Assembly: GCA_017434555.1 (NCBI GenBank)
Contig: JAFRFB010000049.1
Coordinates: 1-32,203, forward strand
Source: Methanobrevibacter sp.
GTDB lineage: Archaea; Methanobacteriota; Methanobacteria; Methanobacteriales; Methanobacteriaceae
Direction: 5' to 3'
Length of the DNA stretch: 32,203 nucleotides
Of this stretch, positions 25,236-32,203 are shown piece by piece; position 1 is the first letter of the stretch; each line of letters begins with the position of its first letter. A model generated the notes under the pieces. That model worked only from the letters and a program-made list of their open reading frames with translations, was not told where the DNA came from and did not search any database. The translations under genes and the position numbers were made by a program.

Positions 25236-25839
25236 TGTTTATTTCATCAAAGTGTAAAATATCATCACAAATTACTTCAAGCAATTCTTCGTCGTGGCTA
25301 ACAGCCAGTATGCCAATGTTATTTGCTTTACAATGTTTTATGAGTGCTTCCCATATTTGTACTTGCGTTACAGCATCAAGCATGGTACTTATTTCATCCG
25401 CAATGATGAATTTCGTTTTTGGATTAAGAGCTCTTAATATACTGAAACGTTGCAATTCTCCACCGGAAAGTTCATTGGGCCAACGTGTTAACCAGGTATC
25501 TTTAAGACCAAAAGTATCTTTTAACTCTTGAGTTGGGGTCCATGATTCATTCAGTACTTTTTCCATTTTCCATTTAGGATTCATGGTCTTTTCAGGATGT
25601 TGATAGATTAGTTGTACCGGATAAAAATCTTTATCTGGAATCGCTTTATTATCCATTGTAACTTCTCCGGTATAATTAGTGATGTATCCTGATAAAATTT
25701 TACACAATGTACTTTTACCGCTACCACTGTCTCCTATTAGGCCAATTATCTCATTATTATTAATGGATAATGAAACATCCTTTAATATTTGTCTTTTTTT
25801 GGAATATGAAAAAGTAATATTATTTGCTTTAAGATTCAT
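25228..25839 (-). CDS. nickel/peptide ABC transporter ATPase 2
   Basis: A 203-residue ATPase of the NikE/DppF type. Walker A is GDSGSGKST (36-44), signature LSGGELQR, Walker B FIIADEIST and H-loop AVSHDEEL. It is the second of two ATPases that power the permeases. An ATG at 25854 is possible, but GAGGAGG at 25848-25853 fits the ATG at 25839 (or 25842), so I start there; the gene then overlaps the preceding ATPase by about 11 nt. The stop is inside the terminator hairpin. The remnant at 31974-32066 is clearly a relative of this protein. Confidence 0.88.
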   Translation of the reverse strand: MNLKANNITFSYSKKRQILKDVSLSINNNEIIGLIGDSGSGKSTLCKILSGYITNYTGEVTMDNKAIPDKDFYPVQLIYQHPEKTMNPKWKMEKVLNESWTPTQELKDTFGLKDTWLTRWPNELSGGELQRFSILRALNPKTKFIIADEISTMLDAVTQVQIWEALIKHCKANNIGILAVSHDEELLEVICDDILHFDEINNL

Positions 25840-26776
25840 CATTAGCCTCCTCATATTTGAAACATCTAATCATAATGCCATCATGATTAATGAGTTTTGG
25901 TATGTTATTTTCACATTTGTCTAAACGTATTGGACAATTTTCATAGTATGGACATCCACTAACTTCATCTAGCGGTTGTACGCCTTCAGTTAACTTAAAA
26001 CCATTTCTTGGCAGTGAATCAATTAAAGCTTTAGAATATGGATGCAGTATATTATCAGTGTTTTTGAAATTTTCTGCTGTATTGATTTCAATAACATAAC
26101 CTGAATAAAATATTGCTATTCTATCTGCTGTTTTTAAGGCAACATCAATTTCGTGAGTAATTAATAAAATGCCTTTGTTATGTTCTTTTAAATTCTTTAT
26201 ATCCTCAATAGTTTCTTCAACACTTTTTTTATCAAGACCCGGTGTTGGTTCATCAGCAATCAATAAACTTGGATTGCCTATTAACGCTGTAGATAACAAT
26301 ACTTTTCTTGCCATTCCTCCGGAAAGTTCGAATGGGTATAAATCATCTACACTTTCATCCAACCCATATCTGTTGAATATTTCTCTTTGCCTTATTTTTT
26401 TCTCATCATGCTCTTTATCGTCTTTACATTCACCAATGGCCTGTTCAGATACTTTCATAAGAGGGTCTAAGAAATTAACCGATTGTGGTATTAAACAAAT
26501 TTCTTTTCCTCTTAATTTTTCCTTCAATCCCTGATTTAAAACCTCACCTTTATATTTAATCTCTCCAGTTACATTGGAGTTATAAGGAAGGATTCCTAAA
26601 ATTGAATGAGCTAGAAGACTTTTTCCAGAACCGCTGGAACCTAATACCGCAACAATTTCACTTTCATCTATGTCAATTGTCAAATCGGATATTACCTTGC
26701 TATCGTGCCTATTTAATCCTTGAACATATTGTGTAAATGATATTGATAGATTATTCACTTCTAATAATTTTGTCAT
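25829..26776 (-). CDS. nickel/peptide ABC transporter ATPase 1
   Basis: A 315-residue ATPase of the NikD/OppD type. Walker A reads GSSGSGKSLL (46-55), signature LSGGMARKVLL and Walker B LLIADEPTPGLD, all slightly off consensus but intact. The C-terminal extension typical of oligopeptide/nickel ATPases is present with a cysteine-rich segment (CPYYENCPIRLDKC). GGTGAT precedes the ATG. It begins 14 nt after the permease stop and overlaps the second ATPase by about 11 nt. Confidence 0.88.
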   Translation of the reverse strand: MTKLLEVNNLSISFTQYVQGLNRHDSKVISDLTIDIDESEIVAVLGSSGSGKSLLAHSILGILPYNSNVTGEIKYKGEVLNQGLKEKLRGKEICLIPQSVNFLDPLMKVSEQAIGECKDDKEHDEKKIRQREIFNRYGLDESVDDLYPFELSGGMARKVLLSTALIGNPSLLIADEPTPGLDKKSVEETIEDIKNLKEHNKGILLITHEIDVALKTADRIAIFYSGYVIEINTAENFKNTDNILHPYSKALIDSLPRNGFKLTEGVQPLDEVSGCPYYENCPIRLDKCENNIPKLINHDGIMIRCFKYEEANDES

Positions 26777-26790
26777 AATATCACCAAAAG

Positions 26791-27645
26791 CTATTTATTT
26801 GCCTGTGAAGGATCAAATAATCGTTTTAAATTGTCTCCTATAATATCAAACAATAATACAACTATAAGTAAAGCTAAACCTGGGAAGAATGCTAACCACC
26901 AAGCACCCATTGCAAGATAAGTCATTGATTCGGATAAGATTATACCAATTGCAGGTTCGTGTGGTGATAAACCAAATCCTAAGAATGTTATACTTGATTC
27001 GTGCATAATTGCATGTGGAAATACAAGTAATGTTCCTACAAATATTTGGGATAATATTAATGGTAAAATATGCTCTTTTGCAATCCATAATTTGCTTTTT
27101 CCAAATTTTTTAGATAAAGCAACATACTCGGATGTATTGATTTGCAATACTTCAGCTCTCAGTACTCTTGTTAAGTTTACCCAATGTGAAAATGCCACAG
27201 CCATTATTACACCAAATGCACCTTTACCTAATGCAATAGATATCATCATAAGTAATAATATGTGGGGTATTGATGCGAATAAGTCAATTAACCAGGATAC
27301 TACTGAATCACAGAATTTGTTAACACTTGCGACAAATGCTAAAATTGTAGCTATTATACTGGAAATTATTGAAGCGCCTATTCCAATCATAATACTTAAG
27401 CTTAAACCTTTTATTGTTCTTATGAACATATCTCTACCCATCCAGTCAGTACCAAAAATATGGTCAAATGTTGGGGGTTGCATTTTAATAGAGAAATCGG
27501 TTGGTAAATTTGCATTAATTAGTGTTCCGCAAATGAAAATGACTAATAAAACTAATCCTGTGAGGCCTATTGTTAAAAGGGTTTTTTGCCTTAAATTTAA
27601 TGAACTGAATAATCCTTTGTTATACCATGGAGTTTCACTCATCAT
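26791..27645 (-). CDS. nickel/peptide ABC transporter permease (NikC/DppC type)
   Basis: A permease of the DppC/NikC family with an N-terminal cytoplasmic tail, a first helix near 25-45, and the binding-protein-dependent permease core from about 90 to 280. The segment ALSKKFGKSKLWIAKEHILP is the EAA-type loop that contacts the ATPases. ATG at 27645 has GGAGTGA just upstream; a GTG two codons earlier would overlap that site. It overlaps the end of the first permease by about 11 nt, which suggests coupled translation. Confidence 0.88.
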   Translation of the reverse strand: MMSETPWYNKGLFSSLNLRQKTLLTIGLTGLVLLVIFICGTLINANLPTDFSIKMQPPTFDHIFGTDWMGRDMFIRTIKGLSLSIMIGIGASIISSIIATILAFVASVNKFCDSVVSWLIDLFASIPHILLLMMISIALGKGAFGVIMAVAFSHWVNLTRVLRAEVLQINTSEYVALSKKFGKSKLWIAKEHILPLILSQIFVGTLLVFPHAIMHESSITFLGFGLSPHEPAIGIILSESMTYLAMGAWWLAFFPGLALLIVVLLFDIIGDNLKRLFDPSQANK

Positions 27646-28630
27646 CCTCACTCCTTATTCTTGGGTCAACATATTGATAAATCACATCTGCAAGCAGATT
27701 TCCTACGAATACGAAAATAGCACTGACAATAACAATACCTAATAATAATGGGACATCAGATCTTAATCCGGCAGCAACAGTGGCCTGACCAATTCCAGGG
27801 TATGCGAATACCTGTTCAACAAGAATTGTTCCTCCAAATAATTCATTAAAAGACAAGAATTGTATTGAGATTGCCGGAAGTAAAATGTTTCTAATTCCGT
27901 GATTTTTTATTATTCCCCAGAAGCTTTCACCTCTTGCTTGTGCAAATAAGAAATAATCACTGTTCTTAACACTAATAAGTTTGTCTCTTGTATACATGGT
28001 AAGGGAAGCAATTCCCACAATACTTAATGTGATTGCAGGCAGGATTAATCTATATAACCATTGCCAAAAGGTAACTGTGTCTGATAATTGGCCAATAGGA
28101 ACCGAAAGTCCTATAGGGAACCAACCTAAATATACTGAAAAGACCATTAAAAGTACTAATCCTATCCAAAATGTTGGTGTTGACTGTAATATGTAACAAT
28201 AAGTTTTAATTGCTCTATCAACTAGTGTTCCTTCTTTTGCACCAGCAATTACACCTAATCCAAATCCTACAATTCCGGATATTATCCAGGAAACTACCAT
28301 TAAAGTCAATGATGCAGTGAATTTTTGAACGATTACTTCAGTTACAGGTACTCTATATATCAATGAAAAACCCATACTTCCTGATGCTAAAGTCTGAAGC
28401 CAGCCTATTACTCTTTCACTTAAAGATAAGTTTGTACCCCAATATTCTCCCACAATAGCCAATTGTTCTTGACTTACTATTCTTTGGCCAAGATAAGCTT
28501 TTACAGGATCAATCGGAGATAATTGTATCATTATAAAACTTATTGCTGCAATAACGATTAATAAAATTAATAGTCTAATAGCTTTATATCCAAAAAATTT
28601 AACTAATTTTTTACTGTTAATTTTAATCAT
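27635..28630 (-). CDS. nickel/peptide ABC transporter permease (NikB/DppB type)
   Basis: A 331-residue permease with six membrane helices. The early segment QLSPIDPVKAYLGQRIVS and the C-terminal LLADVIYQYVDPRIR are classic for DppB/NikB. The EAA-like loop reads AQARGESFWGIIKNHGIRN. The ribosome binding site (TGGAG) lies only one or two nt before the ATG, which is unusually tight. A hairpin between it and the binding protein gene may lower its expression relative to that protein. Confidence 0.88.
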   Translation of the reverse strand: MIKINSKKLVKFFGYKAIRLLILLIVIAAISFIMIQLSPIDPVKAYLGQRIVSQEQLAIVGEYWGTNLSLSERVIGWLQTLASGSMGFSLIYRVPVTEVIVQKFTASLTLMVVSWIISGIVGFGLGVIAGAKEGTLVDRAIKTYCYILQSTPTFWIGLVLLMVFSVYLGWFPIGLSVPIGQLSDTVTFWQWLYRLILPAITLSIVGIASLTMYTRDKLISVKNSDYFLFAQARGESFWGIIKNHGIRNILLPAISIQFLSFNELFGGTILVEQVFAYPGIGQATVAAGLRSDVPLLLGIVIVSAIFVFVGNLLADVIYQYVDPRIRSEDDE

Positions 28631-28653
28631 CTCCAGCGTGTAAAAATTTGTTT

Positions 28654-28697
28654 AAAAAAAAGAATTAAAAAATGATTTATTAAAAATAAATCATTTT
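28654..28697 (-). terminator. hairpin and U-tract after the binding protein gene
   Basis: A 13-bp perfect inverted repeat (28669-28681 with 28685-28697, loop AAA) is followed on the minus strand by a T-rich run (28654-28668). It sits between the binding protein gene and the permease genes. I infer partial termination or mRNA protection, giving more binding protein than membrane parts. Confidence 0.65.
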
Positions 28698-28706
28698 ATT
28701 TTATAT

Positions 28707-30329
28707 TTATTTTGTACTATTGGTAGAATTACTATCAATACGTTTCCAATCGTAGATGTTACCCCATATGTCTCCACCGTGTGGATAGATGAGGTGAGTA
28801 CTATTGGAAATATCTAATGAATCACTAACGAAGTATGTGTAATCCATTGTTCCAATCCATAAGAATGGGTAATTGGAATTAGCTTTTTGAGCTGCTTGAG
28901 ACCAGGTAGAGTATGAACTGTCAAGATCTTGAGTCATAGCTTGATCGATTAATGTATCTACACTGGTATCATTAAGTATTTCTGGGTTATCGTAACCTTC
29001 ACCAGCTACTCTTGAATCATATTGATGTTCTATTTCATATGGGTCAGCTGAACCGAATCCCCATACGACTCCTTCTTGGAATTTAACAGGGTCAATATCA
29101 TCCCAACTTCCACCTACAGGATTAATTTCAATACCAATTTCTTTTGCTTGTTCTGCAACAGCTACAGCAATAGTTTGTCTTTCAGTAGCTTTAGAATTGT
29201 AATATATTGAGAATGATGCTTTTTGTCCATCTTTTTCTACAATTCCATCACCATTTGTATCATTCCATCCAGCATTAGCAAGGATTTGTTTTGCTTGGTC
29301 AACATTACCGTCAGTAAATGTTGATTCAAATGCCCAAGGTAATTGGCTAGCTACACCGTTGTAGGATACATTACCGAATCCATTTAATGAACCTTTAACT
29401 AATTCTGATCTGTTTATACCAACGTTTAATGCTTCTCTTATTGCTGGGTCTCCAGTTACATTATTACCGTAAGTTAAATTATCGTCACCGATGATTTTTC
29501 CAGTATTGTTTTGAGTTGGTAGTGAAATTCCACGTACATCAATAGAATCAAAGTATTCTAAGTGATATCCTTTTACACTTTCATTTGCGTATGCTACTGG
29601 TACTTCAGCAATATCAACGTCACCGTTTTTAACTGCTGCAAATGCTGCATCAGAATCAAGGAAAAGGTTTGTTATTTTATCAAAGTATGGTTCTTTTCCA
29701 TAGTAATCAGGATTTTTTTCTAGGATGAATTGTTGTCCTTTATCCCATTGAGCTAATTTATAAGGTCCTGAACCAATTGGGTTTTTACCGTATGAATCTG
29801 CATTATAATTAGCTTCAGGAACAATTCCAACATCTGTTAATTTGTTAATGAAAGTTGAATCGGATTTGTTTAAAGTGAATACTACTTTAGTATCACCATC
29901 TGCTTTAGCTTCTAACATTGAACTTAAATCTGCCCCTTCACCTAATTCTTTTGCTTTGTTGTATGAGAATGCTACGTCTCCAGCTTTTAATTTATTACCG
30001 TCTGTAAATTTCACATCATCACGTATTTCAACAGTATATTCTTTAAAGTCGTCAGAAATAGTATAATTTGTTGCTAAATCATTTACAAATGTATTGTTTG
30101 CATCTCTTTTAAGAAGTGTACTTTGTATAAGAGGTTCTGTTCCAGAATCGTGATATCCCCAACCGTGCATTGGGTCAAATCCAAATTCAGGTTCTTCACC
30201 GTGAGCAGCAACACAAGCTACTAGTTCATTAGGAGCATGTTCGGTTTGTCCTCCGCCTAAAGCGAATGCTCCTATACCAATTATTGCAATAACAGCAATA
30301 ACTGCACCAATAATAATTTTTGTGTCCAT
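28707..30329 (-). CDS. nickel/peptide-type ABC substrate-binding protein
   Basis: A 540-residue family 5 binding protein anchored by an N-terminal helix (about 5-25, IIIGAVIAVIAIIGIGAFALGG) with no lipobox cysteine. After that, EEPEFGFDPMHGWGYHDSG (two nearby histidines) and EPLIQSTLLKRD match binding proteins often annotated as nickel transporters in methanogens and Clostridia, as I recall them. The fold includes TISDDFKEYTVEIRDDVKFTDG and a long C-terminal lobe. GGAG lies before the ATG. Nickel uptake would serve methyl-coenzyme M reductase (F430) and hydrogenases, but a peptide ligand cannot be excluded from sequence alone. Confidence 0.82.
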   Translation of the reverse strand: MDTKIIIGAVIAVIAIIGIGAFALGGGQTEHAPNELVACVAAHGEEPEFGFDPMHGWGYHDSGTEPLIQSTLLKRDANNTFVNDLATNYTISDDFKEYTVEIRDDVKFTDGNKLKAGDVAFSYNKAKELGEGADLSSMLEAKADGDTKVVFTLNKSDSTFINKLTDVGIVPEANYNADSYGKNPIGSGPYKLAQWDKGQQFILEKNPDYYGKEPYFDKITNLFLDSDAAFAAVKNGDVDIAEVPVAYANESVKGYHLEYFDSIDVRGISLPTQNNTGKIIGDDNLTYGNNVTGDPAIREALNVGINRSELVKGSLNGFGNVSYNGVASQLPWAFESTFTDGNVDQAKQILANAGWNDTNGDGIVEKDGQKASFSIYYNSKATERQTIAVAVAEQAKEIGIEINPVGGSWDDIDPVKFQEGVVWGFGSADPYEIEHQYDSRVAGEGYDNPEILNDTSVDTLIDQAMTQDLDSSYSTWSQAAQKANSNYPFLWIGTMDYTYFVSDSLDISNSTHLIYPHGGDIWGNIYDWKRIDSNSTNSTK

Positions 30330-30357
30330 TTTTTTTCTCCATTGAATTTATAAACCT

Positions 30358-30373
30358 AAAGTAATATCACTTT
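30358..30373. promoter_or_regulatory. candidate operator before the nickel/peptide operon
   Basis: AAAGTAATATCACTTT is a 16-bp near palindrome with one mismatched pair, about 29 nt before the start codon of the binding protein gene and downstream of a TATA-like sequence (about 30378-30392 on the minus strand). A nickel-responsive repressor such as NikR is possible but NikR sites are usually longer and more separated. Confidence 0.3.
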
Positions 30374-30574
30374 TTTTATTATTTATATTAATTAATTTAT
30401 TAACTAAAATAATACTTTTTTTATTAAAGATATTACAATAAATAATATTAATTTTAAAGTATTTAATAATTACTATTAAAATTAGTTTTATTTTTCAATT
30501 TTTCAAAATTTGATAAACAGTTGGTGATTAATTTTCATAACGGTTAAAAAAAATACCTATTCATAAATAATTAA

Positions 30575-30582
30575 TTTTATAT
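30575..30582 (+). promoter_or_regulatory. TATA box of the MATE gene, leaderless start
   Basis: TTTTATAT is centred 28 nt before the ATG at 30607 and no ribosome binding site lies between, so the mRNA is probably leaderless. It is in a 277-base AT-rich gap shared with the divergent nickel/peptide operon. Confidence 0.5.
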
Positions 30583-30606
30583 TCGAATAAATTTTAATAT
30601 TTACTT

Positions 30607-31977
30607 ATGTTAACTAATGAGTCATCAAATAATGTGGATATAATGCTTCACAATCCCAAAAAAGCATTAATCAAAATGTCTATTCCTTTGATAATCTCAT
30701 TATTCATAACAAGTTTTTATAATTTAATTGATGCGGCTTGGGTATCGGGACTTGGCGCTGATGCACTTGCCGGTGTTGGATTTTTCACACCAATATTCAT
30801 GATTTTAGTCGGTTTTGGAAATGGTTTAGGTTCAGGTGCTGCTTTTGCATTATCAAAATATCTTGGTGAGGAAAATAAACTAAAAGCAGATAATGCTTCC
30901 GTTCATTCAATCTTATTGAATATTATTGTTTCATTAATTTTGACTGCAATATTATTAATTTTTTTAAATCCTATTTTAAATGCAATGGGTGCAGGTCAGA
31001 CTATCGGTTATGCAAGTGATTATGGGGTAATAATCATTGTAGGTTCTATTTTCATTATTCTTTCAAATGCATTATATGGTATTTTTAGAGGTGAAGGAGA
31101 TACTACAAGACCTATGTATGCTATGGTTGTTTCAGCAATTCTAAATATGATTTTGGATCCGATTTTTATTTATTCACTAGATTTGGGAGTTAAAGGTGCG
31201 GCTGTTGCAACATTAATTTCATCAATTTTCGTGATTTTAATTTTGCTGTATTGGTTTTACATTAAAAAAGATACTTATTTAAAGCCTAATCTTTCCAGAT
31301 TTAGTTTTAAAATGGATATTTCAATGGATATAATTAAAGTAGGTATTCCTGCCAGTATTCAGCTTTTAAACAATGCATTTTTTGCAGCTGTTTTTTCAGC
31401 GCTTCTAACTTTTGTCGGCTCAACGGATTCCGTTGCTGTTTATTCGACAGGTTGGAGAATTGTAACTATTGGAACAACTCCTTTATTGGCTATTGGAACA
31501 GCATTAATCAGTGTTATCGCCCTTAATTATGGTGCAAAAAATTATAAAAACATTCAAATTGCCCATAGATATGCCATGAAAATATCCATAATCATTGCTG
31601 TAATTGTTGCAGTTATAACAAATGTCTTTGCAGGGGATATCGCATTCATATTTGCATCTGGCGGTACCAGTGTTAGAATAGCTCAGGAATTGGCTGGTTT
31701 TTTATCTTGGATTGTAATTTATTATCCGACAATGGCTGTTGGTGTAGCATCAACTTATGTTTTCCAGGGTATTGGCAGAGGAATAACTGCAATGTTTCAA
31801 ACGGTTATGCGAGAAACCGGTTTCACTATATTTTTTGCAGTTTTGCTTGGTGTTATTTTAGGTTATGGTGTTTGGGGCGCTTGGATGGGAATTGTTCTAG
31901 GTGAGGTCGTTTCAAATAATATAACTTTGGTCTGGGCGGATTTAACAATAAAAAAATTAATTAATATTAATGATTAG
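30607..31977 (+). CDS. MATE family efflux transporter
   Basis: A 456-residue multidrug and toxin extrusion type protein with about twelve membrane helices in two MatE halves. The N-terminal half has NPKKALIKMSIPLIISLFITSFYNLIDAAWVSGLG-like features in order (substrate cavity helix 1), and the RGEGDTTRPM segment after the fourth-fifth helix is typical of this superfamily. It would export cationic compounds using sodium or protons. It starts from its own leaderless promoter and its stop overlaps, tail to tail, the stop of a truncated ABC ATPase gene by 4 nt. The ligand cannot be told from the sequence. Confidence 0.9.
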   Translation: MLTNESSNNVDIMLHNPKKALIKMSIPLIISLFITSFYNLIDAAWVSGLGADALAGVGFFTPIFMILVGFGNGLGSGAAFALSKYLGEENKLKADNASVHSILLNIIVSLILTAILLIFLNPILNAMGAGQTIGYASDYGVIIIVGSIFIILSNALYGIFRGEGDTTRPMYAMVVSAILNMILDPIFIYSLDLGVKGAAVATLISSIFVILILLYWFYIKKDTYLKPNLSRFSFKMDISMDIIKVGIPASIQLLNNAFFAAVFSALLTFVGSTDSVAVYSTGWRIVTIGTTPLLAIGTALISVIALNYGAKNYKNIQIAHRYAMKISIIIAVIVAVITNVFAGDIAFIFASGGTSVRIAQELAGFLSWIVIYYPTMAVGVASTYVFQGIGRGITAMFQTVMRETGFTIFFAVLLGVILGYGVWGAWMGIVLGEVVSNNITLVWADLTIKKLININD

Positions 31978-32066
31978 GCACCATTAATATCTTTTAAGTA
32001 TATTCTATCATCACATATGGTATCTACCAAATCCATATCGTGACTTACAAGTAAAAAACCCATATT
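31974..32066 (-). pseudogene. C-terminal remnant of an ABC transporter ATPase
   Basis: The minus strand reads NMGFLLVSHDMDLVD followed by TICDDRIYLKDINGA and a stop. This matches the H-loop and C-terminal end of the ATPase at 25228-25839 (GILAVSHDEELLEVICDDILHFDEI), so it is the last ~31 codons of a second NikE/DppF-like ATPase. Homology stops abruptly at about 32066, where a GGGACTGTCC sequence begins, and an in-frame stop follows at 32082-32084. The Walker A and B regions are absent, so it cannot be functional as it stands. Confidence 0.75.
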
Positions 32067-32203
32067 GGGACTGTCCACTATTTAAATTTAATGTTGATGT
32101 GTAAAACTGGTGTTGTTATCAGTTGAAATTACACATTAGCTTCATTTCAAAAAGGAATAAATCCATATAAAATTTAAACCTGTTTAATCAAACAAAGACC
32201 ATC
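32067..32203. mobile_element. probable insertion sequence end
   Basis: Immediately at the break in the ABC ATPase gene the sequence becomes GGGACTGTCCACTATTTAAA. The GGGACTGTCC start resembles terminal inverted repeats of IS256-type and related elements. The remaining 137 bases carry no complete reading frame; a short minus-strand frame ending near 32174 could be the last residues of a transposase but is too short to support. The other end of the element is outside the window. Confidence 0.5.

Noticed and set aside
1-32203. tRNA, rRNA or riboswitch genes
   Set aside because: No cloverleaf-like GC-rich segments or recognisable rRNA or riboswitch cores were found by reading; a covariance-model search would be needed to be sure.

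Overview
The window is a low-GC archaeal chromosome segment that fits Methanobacteriales, most likely Methanobrevibacter. The support is an archaeal RibL-type FAD synthetase, a separate PyrI subunit, a standalone AMMECR1 protein, TTTATATA-type promoters and GGTGAT/GGAGG ribosome binding sites next to genes that look leaderless. Both edges look like repeat or insertion sequence borders, so it may be a whole contig; this is inference.

Layout. 1-1170 is decayed DNA: a broken ORF of unknown family, a DUF3800 gene with its core deleted, and a GC-rich hairpin pair. 1168-8038 is mostly chromosomal housekeeping: an unknown small protein, AMMECR1, TldD, a GMC-type flavoprotein with an iron-sulfur motif, and a minus-strand operon hisA-ribL-argC-flavodoxin-pyrI. 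8125-21019 is a transport island that looks bacterial in style: an AraC-family regulator, two YbtP/YbtQ-like ABC half transporters, a complete ECF transporter (Trep_Strep/MptD-type S component, T component, fused double ATPase), then a LolD/MacB-type ATPase with two tandem paralogous FtsX permeases. Two nearly identical DtxR-type boxes (TTTAGGTAAGCCTAAA and TTTAGGTATGCCTAAA) sit in front of the two operons, so the island is probably iron-controlled and may import heme or a siderophore-like iron source.

21070-21804 holds two small unknown genes. 21822-25154 is a zinc/cadmium resistance unit: an ArsR/SmtB sensor with a complete alpha5 zinc site and a 22-bp palindromic operator beside its TATA box, a P1B-type ATPase with a 200-residue His/Cys-rich N terminus, and a small membrane protein resembling PacL/DUF1490/DUF6110 partners. 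25228-30329 (minus) is a five-gene nickel/peptide-type ABC importer with a hairpin-U-tract after the binding protein gene and another at the operon end. 30607-31977 is a MATE efflux protein, followed by the last ~31 codons of another ABC ATPase cut off by what looks like an insertion sequence end.

Taken together, most of the right two thirds handles metals: iron or heme uptake, zinc/cadmium export and probable nickel uptake, each with its own visible regulatory signals. Functions are inferred from motifs and gene order only; no database search was possible.
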